Shown here piece after piece: positions 20,511 to 34,182 of a stretch of 64,000 nucleotides of DNA. Origin of the DNA: Phymorhynchus buccinoides (lineage: Eukaryota; Mollusca; Gastropoda; Neogastropoda; Raphitomidae). The notes below the pieces were generated by a model, which saw nothing but the letters and a program-made list of their open reading frames with translations, was not told the origin of the DNA and ran no database searches. The DNA is taken from positions 12,225,100 to 12,289,099 of the forward strand of contig CM065699.1 in NCBI GenBank assembly GCA_017654935.2, written 5' to 3'. Every line of letters begins with the position of its first letter. Position 1 is the stretch's first letter. The translations under genes were made by a program, and so were the position numbers.

Positions 20511-22680
20511 TGGGATTGTATGGCAACAGGAAGGGGTAGAGATGGGGTGAGGGGACACAATCTCTCTTCCTTCGCCACACGCCCAGACCGTGTCAACGTT
20601 TCCACATTTTTTTAATTTCATACAAAACACCAACCTGGAATATACCAGAAAGAAAAGAAAAACAAAGCATTAAGCTACATGCACAAGGAAAAGGTGATGG
20701 ATGTGATTACATAAGCAGGGTAGTGATGACTCAGGTCGACCTGTGATGAATATGATGAATACATTTTAGCAACAATGTAATGCTGTTAGCATTGAAAACA
20801 ACAAAGGGAAAAGAATGGGTAACCGCATACAGAAAACTTCAACTGTGACAAATGTAACATCATCAATTGAAATGTGAAATTATGAACCAACATTGTCATT
20901 GAATTGGCAAACCATCAAGAAAATGTTAGACATTGCATTATGAGGAAACCGCAGCATTAAATGATGTAAAATAAACATTCTTAGGCAATACACAATACAT
21001 GAAACAGAGAATAAAAAAACCAAGCATGTGTGACACACTACATCATAGACTAAGAAAATGGGATACAAAATCAGCAAAAATTTGAAGTGTCTTCTAGCAT
21101 GAATTTAACATAATTAATGTTGCCAGGTTATCTCCCTCGCCAGGTGTAACCTGTTCAGAGACCATGGTATATTATGACAACCAAGCAAAGGAATACATGA
21201 AAAAAAAAATGCATTTCAAGATTATAAAAGAATAAAATGACAAATGGAAAAATACATTGAAATATGACAAATACATGACTAAAAAAAACCTGAATGACCA
21301 CGATCCTGCGCTCATATCTTGGTCATTACAATAAAAAATATCTTGGCACAACTGAACACTCCATGATTTCATAGATCAAAAATATAGTAGCCAATTACCC
21401 CGAAACATGTGGGTAAGTCAATCATACTCAGTATAAAAAAATCAAAAAAATCCTTTAAGCAAAAATAAACAGAACATGTACCTCAGGGAGAGTCCTCTCA
21501 CATCAGGACATCATGGCTCAGTTCCGTCTAACCACGTTCGGGCGCTCCAAAGCTAAGAAAAAAATGTACATTGGTGTCAGCAACTCCACACCTAAATCAT
21601 ACTGTCAAAGACAATGGAAGGGAAATAACTTGGGTTCGGTCTTAAAACTTTCATTTACCTGGTTGCTTCCCTTGTCACAACTGTGGAGGCATTGAACCTA
21701 GACCTATTCTTATGTACAGGAGCGTCACCTGTACTTCCTTGTCACACTGTTTTCTTCTTAAAAATTTACTAAGTTATATAAAATATCAAACATCACCACC
21801 ATAATCTTACATTAATAAACAATACGTTCAGTGAGTCAAAAAAAATTCTTTAAAAAAAACTAAATTACAAAACAAAATACTGGATGCAATATAGCCTTCT
21901 CACAAATGTCCTCTCTGGAGACAAACTGACAAAAATAACCAAAAAAATAATATTTCAACATTCATTGTCAATCAGAGCATGGCATAAAACATAAAACGTG
22001 TGCACCAAATAGATACAAAAAAAGAGTGCACACTCCAGTCAAAGCCTGTGCTTACTTTGGCAGAAGCAATGGCTCCTGTCCCCCAACAAATATCAAGTAT
22101 CAAACAGTAGCCCAAATCCACAAAATACATACTCTTTTTCTGAGCAGACAGTAAACTGCTTAAAAACACACACACACACACAAATTGGTACATACCAGCA
22201 CACATCAGGGCCCTGCATCTGATGCAAACAGGTCACATTTCAATTTCTTTGTGACAAACTCAATTACAAACAGCAGCACATATCCTGCATGCACAAGACC
22301 AGCAGTGCAAAAGAGTGGGAAAAGTTGGAGGCAAAAGCCTTATACATCAACCTACTGACACCTTTCCTCCTCCACTAAATATAGTCCCACACCCCTGGAG
22401 ACGACCTGGGGTCTATTATAATTATGCTTAGCATTAAAGTATCCCATTTAATCAATAATAACACACACTAACCTTCAAAAATAAAAAGTATCCAAAAAAT
22501 AAAACTATTATAAAAAAAAGTATATTCTTGTGCCTCTACTTGCTGTTCCAGAAAGTCTGGCACTATGGTAAATCCCCTTCTACATAAACTACCTTAATTG
22601 ATGTTGCCAAAATCACACTGTCTGCCTTGACTACCTTTACCAGCCAAGTCATAAACAACAAAAAATACTTGTTGTACAGT
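20511..22680. other. AT-rich intron stretch, no gene seen
   Basis: About 2.2 kb between the two TAC arrays with no recognised exon, TE protein or tandem repeat. Many short A runs are present. The matching TAGTTTTAC-TAC sequence at both edges is noted separately. Confidence 0.5.
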
Positions 22681-22681
22681 C

Positions 22682-22692
22682 ACAACTAGTTT

Positions 22693-22756
<64 letters not shown>

Positions 22757-22757
22757 G
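22682..22757. repeat. (TAC)n trinucleotide microsatellite
   Basis: About 23 units, introduced by CTAGTTTTAC as in the array at 20295-20505. It ends 100 bp before the last GCNT exon. Confidence 0.95.
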
Positions 22758-22858
22758 CTGACACCCTGACATTTTCAGAAACTCTACAATTTTTGTTTAT
22801 AAAAAAAAAGAAAAACAAAAAAAGACGAAAAAAACTACTACATGTATTTGATTTCCAG

Positions 22859-23178
22859 GAAGCAAGATTGAATACGATTATTTCCAACATTTGACGGATA
22901 CTCTGGTACGCTACAAGAACTGGGTTCCCCGGTACCCCTGTCCTGGCCACAAGGTGGTCCACGGCATCTGCATCCTCAACGTGCAGGACCTCCCGGTACT
23001 GTACCACAGCCCAGAGCCGTTTGCCAACAAGTTCTACGCCACCTACAGCCGTATCGCTCTCGGGTGTCTGGCTGAAGAGCTCCACAATCGTACACGTGAA
23101 TACACTCTGGGGCGACGGTATTTTAATGTGACCGTTTACGAAAACTTTGCCTTGGAGAGAGATAGGCCTACTTATTAA
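22859..23178 (+). CDS. GCNT: GCNT-family transferase, last coding exon with stop
   Basis: The acceptor is TTGATTTCCAG|GAAGC, phase 1, completing a Gly codon; the stop TAA ends at 23178. The reading is SKIEYDYFQHLTDTLVRYKN, then CPGHKVVHGICILNVQDLP, PEPFANKFYATYSRIALGCL, and RREYT-type tail with NVTVYENFAL. Family blocks are C.G.+.HG+C++...DL, .P.LFANKF and the C-terminal CLEE...R......W/YF. NRT and NVT are sequons. The end is at the usual position for the family, so the C-terminus is complete. The opposite-strand open frame over this exon is a shadow. Confidence 0.94.
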
Positions 23179-23230
23179 AGGAGAAAAGCTTACCCCCCTT
23201 ACATATTTTAAAAGGAGATGGTCATTTACG

Positions 23231-23830
23231 TTAACCCTTTCACCACCAATGTCGCATTTATGCACCACAATGGTTTAACACCCATGCCACTAAAAGCCAT
23301 CAAATCAGGGTCTGTTATCTGAAGACCCTATTTTCTTAATTTTGAGAGATAAAGATAGCCTAATGGTGTACATGTCACAGAGGAATTCCCAATATTGCAG
23401 ATATTTTTTCTCTCTACCCAGTTAAGTTTAATGGTATTTTGGGGCTGAAAAATGGCTGGCGGCGAAAGGGTTAAACCCTTTCAACGCCAGCCATTTTTCA
23501 GCCCAAACTTCCCATTAAACTTACCTGGGTAGTTAAGTTTAATGGTATTTTGGGGCTGAAAAATGGCTGGCGGCGAAAGGGTTAAACCCTTTCAACGCCA
23601 GCCATTTTTCAGCCCAAACTTCCCATTAAACTTACCTGGGTAGAGGAAAAATTTCATCTGCAACATTTGGGATTCCTTTGTGACATCCATACAATAGGGC
23701 CTATTATTACCTCCTAATATTAAGAACATAAGGTAATTAGATAACAGACCCTCATCAGATGCCTTTTTAGTGACATTGATGTTCAATCATTGTGGTGCCA
23801 AGAGGAGGTAGTGGCGATGAAAGGGATACA
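23231..23830. mobile_element. MITE family B cluster: complete minus, two partial, complete plus
   Basis: A full minus-strand copy (23231-23475) is followed by a 59-bp plus fragment (23474-23532), a 53-bp minus fragment (23533-23585) and a full plus copy (23584-23828). Each join reuses the AAAGGGTTAAACCCTTT palindrome. The array starts 50 bp after the GCNT stop and probably overlaps its 3' UTR. Confidence 0.85.
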
Positions 23831-24500
23831 GTACAAACATTAAATAATAACCAAATAACACCAGAAACGGTCAATATATTTCCTTCATTGAAATCTCCCC
23901 CGTGCAGATACCGGGGAGTCTTTTGTATAAATAGTTCCCCCACCTTTTGGAAGTTCTGTGCTTGTAACTTCCTCTAATCTGTTATTTTCTTTGACTCTTG
24001 TATTTTCCCCTCTTGCTTACTGTCATCTAGGGGGCCTACTATCTTTGTGCCTTACTGGACCATTCTCCTGCCTTTTTTTTCTTCTAAAAACCCTTACAAA
24101 TATATTCTTCAGTTGAAGTCGGACATGCTGGGCCTAACTATTAGGCGCGTAACGACAGTATGATGCATCTGCTCTCATTTGACTGGAAACTGTCTGAGCG
24201 ATTGAAGAAGAAGAAGAAGAATCTCACGATAATAAAAACAATTTTGCCAATGCATTTTGCATGCTGATGTTTTACATAAAGAAGCAAATTATCTTTCAGA
24301 GCTTGTTAACTTTTTATGTTCATCCAATTGATTGCATTAATTCAGCAATCAATTATAAACTGATATAACTGTAAAAATGGGATATTATATATATAACGAT
24401 ATGCAGACTGAAGAATCTTTCTCAAAGATGAAACAGCTGTCTTTGTAAAGAAGACTGATTTTTCTTCTCTCTAATCCCAAATCATTCTTCTTCTTGTTAT
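23831..24500. other. Intergenic, possible (GAA)n-tailed retroelement remnant
   Basis: A GAAGAAGAAGAAG run at about 24205-24220 ends a block resembling other (GAA)n tails in the window. No coding content is recognised. GACTGAAGAATCTTTCTCAA at 24405 recurs at 28161. Confidence 0.4.
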
Positions 24501-24501
24501 C

Positions 24502-26920
<2,419 letters not shown>

Positions 26921-26924
26921 CTGA

Positions 26925-27598
26925 CAGGAATGTCAGACTCTCCTTTCTTTCTTCTGACTGGCTGGAATGCCAGACTCTCCTTTTCTCTCTTCTTACTGAC
27001 AGGAATGTCAAACTCTTCCTTTCTTTCTTCTTACTGGCTGGAATGCCAGACTCTCCTTTTCTTTCTTCTTACTGGCAGGAATGCCAAACTCTTCCTTTCT
27101 TTCTTCTTACTGGCAGGAATGCCAAACTCTTCCTTTCTTTCTTATGACTGGCTGGAATGCCAGACTCTCCTTTTCTTTCTTCTTACTGGCAGGAATGCCA
27201 AATTCTCTCTTCTTACTGGCAGGAATGTCAAACTCTTCCTTTCTTTCTTCTGACTGGCAGGAATGTCAAACTCTTCCTTTCTTTCTTCTGACTGGCTGGA
27301 ATGCCAGACTCTCCTTTTCTTTCTTCTTACTGGCAGGAATGCCAAACTCTTCCTTTCTTTCTTCTTACTGGCAGGAATGCCAAGCTCTTTCCTTCTTTCT
27401 TCTCGCTGGTAGAAATGCCAAATTCTCTCTTTCTCTTTCTGACTGGCCGGAATGCCAGACTCTCCTTTTCTTTCTTCTTACTGGCAGGAATGCCAAACTA
27501 TCTCTTTCTCTCTTCTTACTGGCAGGAATGCCAAACTCTTCCTTTCTTTCTTCTTACTGGCCGGAATGCCAGACTCTCTCTTTCTCTCTCTATCTTCT
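26925..27598 (+). repeat. ~38-bp minisatellite, about 18 units
   Basis: The unit is close to TTCTTACTGGCAGGAATGCC followed by AAACTCTTCCTTTCTTTC, with variants (GGCTGG, GACAGG, AGACTCTCC). Because each unit contains the palindromic-looking GGCAGGAATGCC core and no stops in several frames, long repetitive open frames appear on both strands; they are not treated as genes. Confidence 0.93.
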
Positions 27599-27934
27599 AT
27601 CCTCTGGAGGCGAAGGCTCTGTGCAAATACAGATTTAGGTCTGAGATTTGATTGTAGAAGTTTGATCATAGAGGAGTAGTAGCTGCATGTTTGTTCCTTC
27701 TTTGTTAATTGGTGGCTATATTGGCCTTAAAAAGAACCCCGCAAATTTTGGGACAATACAAATATACAGTCATCTTTTTGGTGTTTGGTCTCCTTGATGA
27801 TGTTGTGTTGTTTTGTCCTGTAGTTGAAAGTGATGTGATTGCTTGGGTGTGGGGTGTGTGTGCCGCTCAGTGTTGCATCCTGGCAAATGCATGTATCTCA
27901 AAATCACACATTCTTCATCCGGCGTTACATCTTT

Positions 27935-28264
27935 GCATAGGCATTGTCTATCTCCCCCATTGGGAGAAAAAGTAAATCAGCACATTATTTTCTTTTATTC
28001 TTTTCAGAACACAGAATAAATTGTAGGGTTAAAGTTGAAGTTATTCAGTTTCTTTCTTAGGCTCACAAACTTAAATATTGGACACAAAACAAGTTTTTTT
28101 CAAGCAAACTATATATATACATAAGAGGAAAGTTTAATGGTGTGGTTGTTTTTTTCTTCAGACTGAAGAATCTTTCTCAATGATGAAACAGCTGTCTTTA
28201 CATAGGCATTGTCTATCTCCCCCATTTGGGAGAAAAAATAAATCAGCACATTCAATTCTTGTAC

Positions 28265-28306
<42 letters not shown>
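27935..28306. repeat. Short duplicated block and (AT)n tract
   Basis: CATAGGCATTGTCTATCTCC with the following CCCAT..GGGAGAAAA occurs at 27936 and 28203. An (AT)n run lies at 28268-28306. A piece before the second copy matches 24405-24450. Confidence 0.75.
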
Positions 28307-28309
<3 letters not shown>

Positions 28310-29063
28310 AATTCTGGAATATAATGTACACATTTTAAGCTAAAAATGGTTACACGCATCTTAGATGTATAAAATGGTTACACGCATTTTACATGTCTCT
28401 TTCTTTTAAAATGTTAAGAAGAGTAGGCCCAAATATGATCTTTTCATTACATCCAACATCCGTTGTTATGGCACATGATCTTAACGGTGAATAACGGAAT
28501 GTCTTTATTGTTGAATATCTTACAAAATATTTGACAATCGTAATGTATTTTGAGTCCTCATGCAATTGCAAAACCTGACCCTTTGGTGAAACGTAACACA
28601 TGAAATCAATCTTAGCTCTTGGATATTGCCATTTCTTGACTTTAGTATGTTTACTTGAGTGTTTACTCAAGTGTTCCTTCATCTTTCTCAGTCTCTCTCT
28701 CTCTCTCTCTCTCCATATGTTTATCTACTTGCATTGTGATGATTTCCCATTGTAACCCCCTCCCCCATGACATGGGCAGACGGCCTGGTAATTAAAGAGT
28801 TGTTCATTGTTCAGACTCTCCGTATCAGTTTGTCTTTATCATTCAAGTTTCAGGTATTTTGTTCCTATAATTATGTGTTTGTTATTTGTTTACGCAAGTA
28901 CAGTATTCGTCACTGCTTTTGTGTCTCTCCACCCCCCACCCCCCAAACACACTCCACTTCCACCGTGAAAGGTGCTGTTAGTAAAAATTCAGGAATTTAA
29001 TTTGCGACCCACACTCAATATATATTTTTTTTTAAAAGTCAGTCAATAAAAGTTGTCATTTGT

Positions 29064-29108
<45 letters not shown>

Positions 29109-29430
29109 AGGACAGCTTCACTTTTCATTGATGTATAAAGCCCATAACTTCTTCTTTTTTTTATAGAGAGAAAACTGTATAATAAAGCATAGGCTAAGGA
29201 ATCTTCTTTTATGAATTCTGTTAAACTTATCAGTTGATAGGAAAATGCGTATGTGACAACCAAGAGACGTTCCTACGTATGTTTACTGTGCCCTGAAGAA
29301 ACAATAAGAACTAAGCATAGCACTTAATTAAGCAACATACTGACTGACATCGAATTGTTCTTAGTGTAACACCTTTCTGCATGTGTGCATTGTACCTTTT
29401 ATGTTTACAGGCCGGGAGCCTGATATATGA
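28307..29430. other. Intergenic, no gene seen
   Basis: Contains (CT)n runs at 28691-28712 and 29068-29104. No recognised coding sequence. Confidence 0.6.
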
Positions 29431-29431
29431 A

Positions 29432-29800
29432 AATGGTGTCCTATTGAACGACATTTGGAATTTAACGTCCTCTTGACCCGAAGGGTACATATGGGACACT
29501 GTTAAAATGGTGTTCTATTGAACGAAATTTGGAATTTAACGTCCTCTTGACCCGAAGGGTACATATGGGACACTGTTAAAATGGTGTCCTATTGAACGAA
29601 ATTTGGAATTTAACGTCCTCTTGACCCGAAGGGTACATATGAGACACTGTTAAAATGGTGTCCTATTGAACGAAATTTGGAATTTAACGTCCTCTTGACC
29701 CGAAGGGTACATATGAGACACTGTTAAAATGGTGTCCTATTGAACGAAATTTGGAATTTAACGTCCTCTTGACCCGAAGGGTACATATAAGACATTGTTA
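29432..29800 (+). repeat. 74-bp minisatellite, 5 units
   Basis: TTTAACGTCCTCTTGACCCG starts units at 29461, 29535, 29609, 29683 and 29757 (exactly 74-bp spacing). Each contains GGGTACATATGGGACACTGT and ATGGTGTCCTATTGAACGAA. Units differ by one or two bases. The first half is the same phrase found in the dispersed repeats at 11921 and 35100. Confidence 0.95.
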
Positions 29801-29843
29801 ACTATAAATGTGGGGCCCTTGTGTCCTATTGTTAAACAAATCT

Positions 29844-29996
29844 CATTTTATTACTACAGCCCCTTCATAAACGACCCCCTCGAGCCTCGAGTCTTATCAC
29901 CATCATCAACAGAGCGAGTACATGCACACATAGCATGCCCTCCTCTTCTTCTTCTAATAATTCTTCTTCTTCTTCTTCTTCTGTGGTGGTGGCCAG
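29844..29996 (+). repeat. Dispersed repeat also found at 43372-43506
   Basis: CTCATTTTATTAC, CAGCCCCTTCATAA, ACGACCCCCTCGAGC, TCTTATCACCAT and GCATGCCC..CC appear in the same order as at 43372-43506. Here it ends in (CTT)n and GTGGTGGCCAGC. Confidence 0.7.
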
Positions 29997-29999
29997 CTT

Positions 30000-30711
30000 C
30001 TTTTTATAGAAGTAAATGCACACACTTTAGAGGGTGACCAAAGAAAACGAAGCAGAAGAGGAGAAAAGATGAACAGAAAAGACACACACACAAATCAGCT
30101 ATCACACATACTATTGAATTTATTATGTTTAAGGTCAATTGTTTTAATGATGCATTTTCCAACTTGTATGCTAGGAAGTTTTATAGTTCAGTCCGTGGTT
30201 GGGTGTATGCGAAAAAGAATTAAATTCAAAGTATTTACGGTTTTTATGTGGGCGTTCGGGTGTTTCCATTGTATGATACTATAGAATTTACTTGGGTCCA
30301 GTAGAGGGGGAAAATATTATTATTATTATTATTCTGCCAATAATGTCCACCTGCCGTAACCGGCAATTACTGACATGTAGGGCCTACTGGGATGCAGCAA
30401 ACACTGAAAATAAAAAGTCCTAATTCTGGACTGGGATGGGAAGATCTACAGGGAGCTGCCGGCAGCTACTAATTTTCACGCTCCCTCCCAGGAAGCTGGG
30501 AACTAGCCGACCCTATAGATAAGGCAGTGCCCAGGCCCCAACCAAAAGGACACACAAACAGATCCCTAACTACTGGGGTAAAAAAAATAAAAAATTGGGG
30601 GTGGGGATGAAGGAACTGGGGTGGGGGCGTTTGTTCAGGGTTTCATTGCTGGGATGTGGCTGAGAGCCCTGCTGATGCTGGCTCTCCTCCAGGGTCTGGG
30701 GCGTTGGTCCA
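30000..30711. other. Intergenic, no gene seen
   Basis: Contains a (TTA)n run at 30317-30334 and otherwise unrecognised sequence. Confidence 0.5.
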
Positions 30712-31305
30712 CTTCAGGTGGTGTTTTCACTGTTTGACTGCAAATTAGTGTATTAGGAGTTCGAAATGAACAAATTTTGATGTCGTTGACCGGTGGTCAG
30801 TGTCACTGACAAGTGGTCACTTTGGCCTATTTTTAAAAAACAGCCAACTTGACCATTGGTCAGTGTCACTGACCACTGGTCAACCACATCAAAACCTTGT
30901 TCATTTGAACTCCTAATACACTAATTTGCAGTCAAACAGTGAAAATAGGCCAAAATGACCACTGGTCAGTGACACTGACCACTGGTCAACCACATAAAAA
31001 ATTGTTCATTTGAACTCCAAATACACTAATTTGCAGTCAAACAGTGAAAATAGGCCAAATTTAAGTGACCACTGGTCAGTGACACTGACCACTGGTCAAC
31101 CACATCAACAATTGTTCATTTGAACTCCTAATACACTAATTTGCAGTCAAACAGTGAAAATAGGCCAAAGTGACCACTGGTCAGTGACACTGACCACTGA
31201 TCAACCACATCAACAATTGTGTTCATATGATCTCCTAATACACTAATTAGCATTCAAACGGTAAAATTAGGCCAAAGTGACCAGTGTCAGTGGTCAGTTT
31301 GTTAT
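30712..31305. repeat. Foldback array with ~115-bp units rich in GACCACTGGTC palindromes
   Basis: A first unit (30712-30835) reads in one direction (CACTGTTTGACTGCAAATTA) and is followed by four units in the opposite direction (each CACTAATTTGCAGTCAAACA then GTGAAAATAGGCCAAA). The centre is near 30838. Between units lies GACCACTGGTCAGTGACACT plus GACCACTGGTC, a set of 11-bp near-palindromes. Later units carry decay (GCATTCAAACGG at 31250). Confidence 0.9.
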
Positions 31306-31375
31306 TCATTTTATTTAACAAAGATTATAAACAAAAAAGAGAACTTGTCAAGAATGAGTTTTTATAACTCCAACT

Positions 31376-31640
31376 TTCATTTGGACAAAACGGCGGTTCA
31401 AAATCGGGCGCCGTTTTGTCCAACCCGATTGTGTGTGTGTGTGTGCGTGCGCGTGAGTGCGTGCGTGCGTGCGTGCGCGTGAGTGCGTGCGTGCGTGCGT
31501 GTGTTTTGTCTATAGACAAAACGGCGGATTGTTGAACCGCCGTTTTGTCCAAATCATAATAGAAAATTTGGACAAAACGGCGGATATAACCCCGCCGTTT
31601 TGTTAAAACGGCGGAATTTGGACAAAACGGCGGTTAACAT
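31376..31640. repeat. Cluster of inverted ACAAAACGGCGG motifs
   Basis: ACAAAACGGCGG or its complement CCGCCGTTTTGT occurs about eight times between 31384 and 31633, in alternating orientation and mostly prefixed by TTTGG. A (GT/GC)n run (31432-31503) separates the first pair from the rest. No coding content. Confidence 0.88.
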
Positions 31641-31649
31641 CACCCTATA

Positions 31650-31720
31650 TTATCGGTCACATTATAAGGCACAGGGGTCTTAGCGTGGTAAAAAAAAAAA
31701 AAAGTATGGTCTTAAAATAC
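31650..31720. repeat. Half copy of ACTATAAGGCGC MITE (family C)
   Basis: GTCACATTATAAGGCACAGG followed by GGTCTTAGCG...AAAAAGTATGG matches the inner right half of the family C element at 62076-62255 (CATATTATATAAGGCACAGG, GGTCTCAG, AAAAAGTATCG). Confidence 0.65.
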
Positions 31721-31829
31721 TCTTTTTTAAAAATGTTAAATACAGTATCTTAGAATACATTGAAAAGTCTCGTCATCACTACTATGCCTCATGATATTGT
31801 TTCAATCATCATATAGTAAAAAGCCAAGA

Positions 31830-31830
<1 letters not shown>

Positions 31831-31861
<31 letters not shown>

Positions 31862-31914
31862 GCGTGTGCGTGCGTGCGTGCGTGCGTGCATGCGTGTGTG
31901 TGTGTGTGTGTGTG
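31831..31914. repeat. (GT)n/(GC)n microsatellite
   Basis: GT run with a central CGTGCGTG block. Confidence 0.95.
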
Positions 31915-31915
31915 T

Positions 31916-32450
31916 CTGAAACACAAAACGGGCCTTATAACTCCGCCGTTTTTGGACCGAATCGCTTCAAATTTGCTGTGAGCCCTAACGGGGCGATGGC
32001 AACGGCAACTGGGGCGGCCGTGTCATTTGCGCGGTTTTGCAAATGCGCGAAACACGTATCCACCGGACTCTCGGCGCCCGTATCTCCGGCATTTCTGGAC
32101 CGATTGCCTTCAAATTTGGCAGGTACATGACCGGGGACGGTTACTATCGGTGTGCTAAACCGGAAGCGAATCGGTTCACAAACGCGCGCGCTATACGCCG
32201 CTTCACCTTTTCACGAATAACCGAATCGCCTCAAATTTGCTGTCAGGCTTACTATGGCCCGGGCAAAGCCTAGCAGCAAATTGGAAGAGAATCGGGAGAG
32301 CGCGTCACTCACAGAGCAGCGCCAACGTGAAACGGGGCCTTATAACTCCGCCATTTCTTAACCGAATCACTTCAAATTTGCTGTACTCAGCGTTACCGTT
32401 ACTAGGCGTTACCAGTACGGTGCATTACCAGTACTAGGCGTTGCGCTAGT
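31916..32450. repeat. GC-rich dispersed repeat block
   Basis: Noticeably more GC-rich than its surroundings. Phrases of the type ACCGAATCGC(T/C)TCAAATTTGCTG recur at about 31957, 32220 and 32362, and ACGGGGCCTTATAACTCCGCC occurs at about 31929 and 32333. The ACCGAATCG...CAAAT phrase also appears near 4152 and 451. The class is unknown; open frames across it show no domain. Confidence 0.6.
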
Positions 32451-32706
32451 TTTCATAATATAATTATACTTCTGAGAGAGAGAAAAAAGTTGTGATTGCG
32501 AAAACAGTCACAGGACTCAAAAAGAACAGCACATGCAAGTTAATAATGATCACTTTATTTTCTCACAATAATGTGTTCATTTGCTGCATACAAATATGTA
32601 TAATACAACATCTCAATATATGAAGAATAAAGAAACAACAGACAATGAGTGAAGTTGATGAGGAACATCAAACAAAAATATAAAATAGTGCAACAATTAT
32701 GCCCCC

Positions 32707-32708
<2 letters not shown>

Positions 32709-32757
<49 letters not shown>

Positions 32758-32793
32758 CTCACTCAAATATATTGATATGCATCCCACAGCAAT

Positions 32794-32872
<79 letters not shown>
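32709..32872. repeat. (CT)n and (AG)n microsatellites
   Basis: CT run at 32709-32752 and AG run at 32797-32868, complementary to each other across 45 bp, so they could pair as a hairpin. Confidence 0.95.
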
Positions 32873-32875
<3 letters not shown>

Positions 32876-33809
32876 TATACATACACAACCCTGTTTATTA
32901 ATTTAAAAAAAAGTGAAATGAACACATAAAGAAAGTAAGAACTCCAGACATTCAATAAGCCTATGTGTTGTAAAAAACCCATACCAAAAAAGGGGCTTAC
33001 ATTGTAAAATGTTGTAAAACCTACGGGGTGGGGGTAGGGGATGGGGATGGAGGGTTCAACACACAAATGAAGCAACACAGACTCAAGACCTCTCTCATTT
33101 GTGTCAATATGTACAATGAAAAAAAGTTAAAGAAAATAACAAAACAAAAACCCAGTAAAGACACAAAACAAACTTTTTATATTATTATTATTATCTTTAC
33201 TCAAATCTACCAAGGGCAAGGAAAAAGAGGTTGAAATTGAACTCAGGTCACAGGGGAAAAAAACAGGGCAAGAAAGCCTATGAAATTGCTGGCAAGATTC
33301 AAGGCATATTTATTTAACCAGGACTCCACAAAAAAAATCTCAGCATTGTAAACGGAATTTACCCTGATGGGGGAAAAAAGGCAATTTAGATATCAGCATA
33401 AAATCAAATCTTAAATCTATTCTTAAGAGTAGGCTGTTGCAAGAGATCTAGCTGACATAGTTTTCTTTTCTTGGTATAGATAACATAATAATCAATAATT
33501 TTAAAAAAACCACCACATTAACATGCCACAGACACATCAGATCAACAAACACATATACTGCTCAAAATTCGCCAAGGATAGATGTATAAAACTCAATTTT
33601 GTTCCCATTTTGGAACATTTATTCAATTACGTGGTTTTCTTCAAAAAATGTTTTCCTAGCACACAGTATTTCAGCTCTATCTACTTAAGTTTCAGATTCA
33701 AGTTTGAGTAGAATTGAGTTCATAGTTGAAGGCTCTTTCTAGTCACATGTTCACTATATACATGTATTTTTTTTATCTTCTACCAATATGGTTTTTGTTG
33801 AGTTGGATT

Positions 33810-33814
<5 letters not shown>
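32873..33814. other. Intergenic, no gene seen
   Basis: AT-rich, no recognised element on either strand. Confidence 0.5.

Positions 33815-33881
<67 letters not shown>
33815..33881. repeat. 67-nt poly-G homopolymer
   Basis: An uninterrupted run of 67 G residues on the plus strand, the longest of several in the window (27 at 4304, 23 at 5628, about 47 C at 16810, about 35 G at 45363). Confidence 0.97.
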
Positions 33882-33882
<1 letters not shown>

Positions 33883-33911
33883 GTACATATATTATATTTT
33901 GATATTTTCTA

Positions 33912-34182
33912 GTCATGGAGACGAAGACTTGGTAAACCTAGTTATCGATTTGGTTAATACCAGGCAGCAGGATTTATCCCTGCTCTTATCGACTTTTAAC
34001 TGCTGTGTTTTTATGCGTGTAAGGTGCATGGGTCAGACTTGCTTTAAGTCCCATCCGAAGGACTCTATGTTCAGTTAGATTTTCCCATTGAATTGGAAAG
34101 AAAGGGCAAGGCTGGGATTCAAACCCAGGTCACTCACCCATTGAATTGGCAGCGCAGCCGAACGTCTTAACCTCTCTGTATC
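33912..34182 (-). mobile_element. tRNA-derived SINE (type 2), minus copy
   Basis: Read on the minus strand: AGAGAGGTTAAGACGTTCGG (A-box region), a B box GGGTTTGAATCCCAG, then the body AATGGGAAAATCTAACTGAA, GGATGGGACTTAAAGCAAGT, CAGCAGTTAAAAGTC and AAATCCTGCTGCCTG. The whole order matches 60188-60465 on the plus strand, so both are one SINE family of about 270 bp. Confidence 0.85.

Noticed and set aside
20221..20633. Poly-Thr / poly-Ser / poly-Val open frames
   Set aside because: They translate the (TAC)n microsatellite; no flanking coding sequence.
22594..23268. 224-codon minus-strand open frame
   Set aside because: It overlaps the last GCNT exon and the (TAC)n array in antisense; it contains a poly-Val stretch and no domain.
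26925..27640. Repetitive open frames of up to 185 codons on both strands
   Set aside because: They arise from the 38-bp minisatellite, which lacks stops in several frames. No signal peptide, conserved flank or splice-consistent exon was found.
29432..29800. CRISPR-like regular array
   Set aside because: The 74-bp units are continuous tandem repeats without unique spacers, and the window is eukaryotic.
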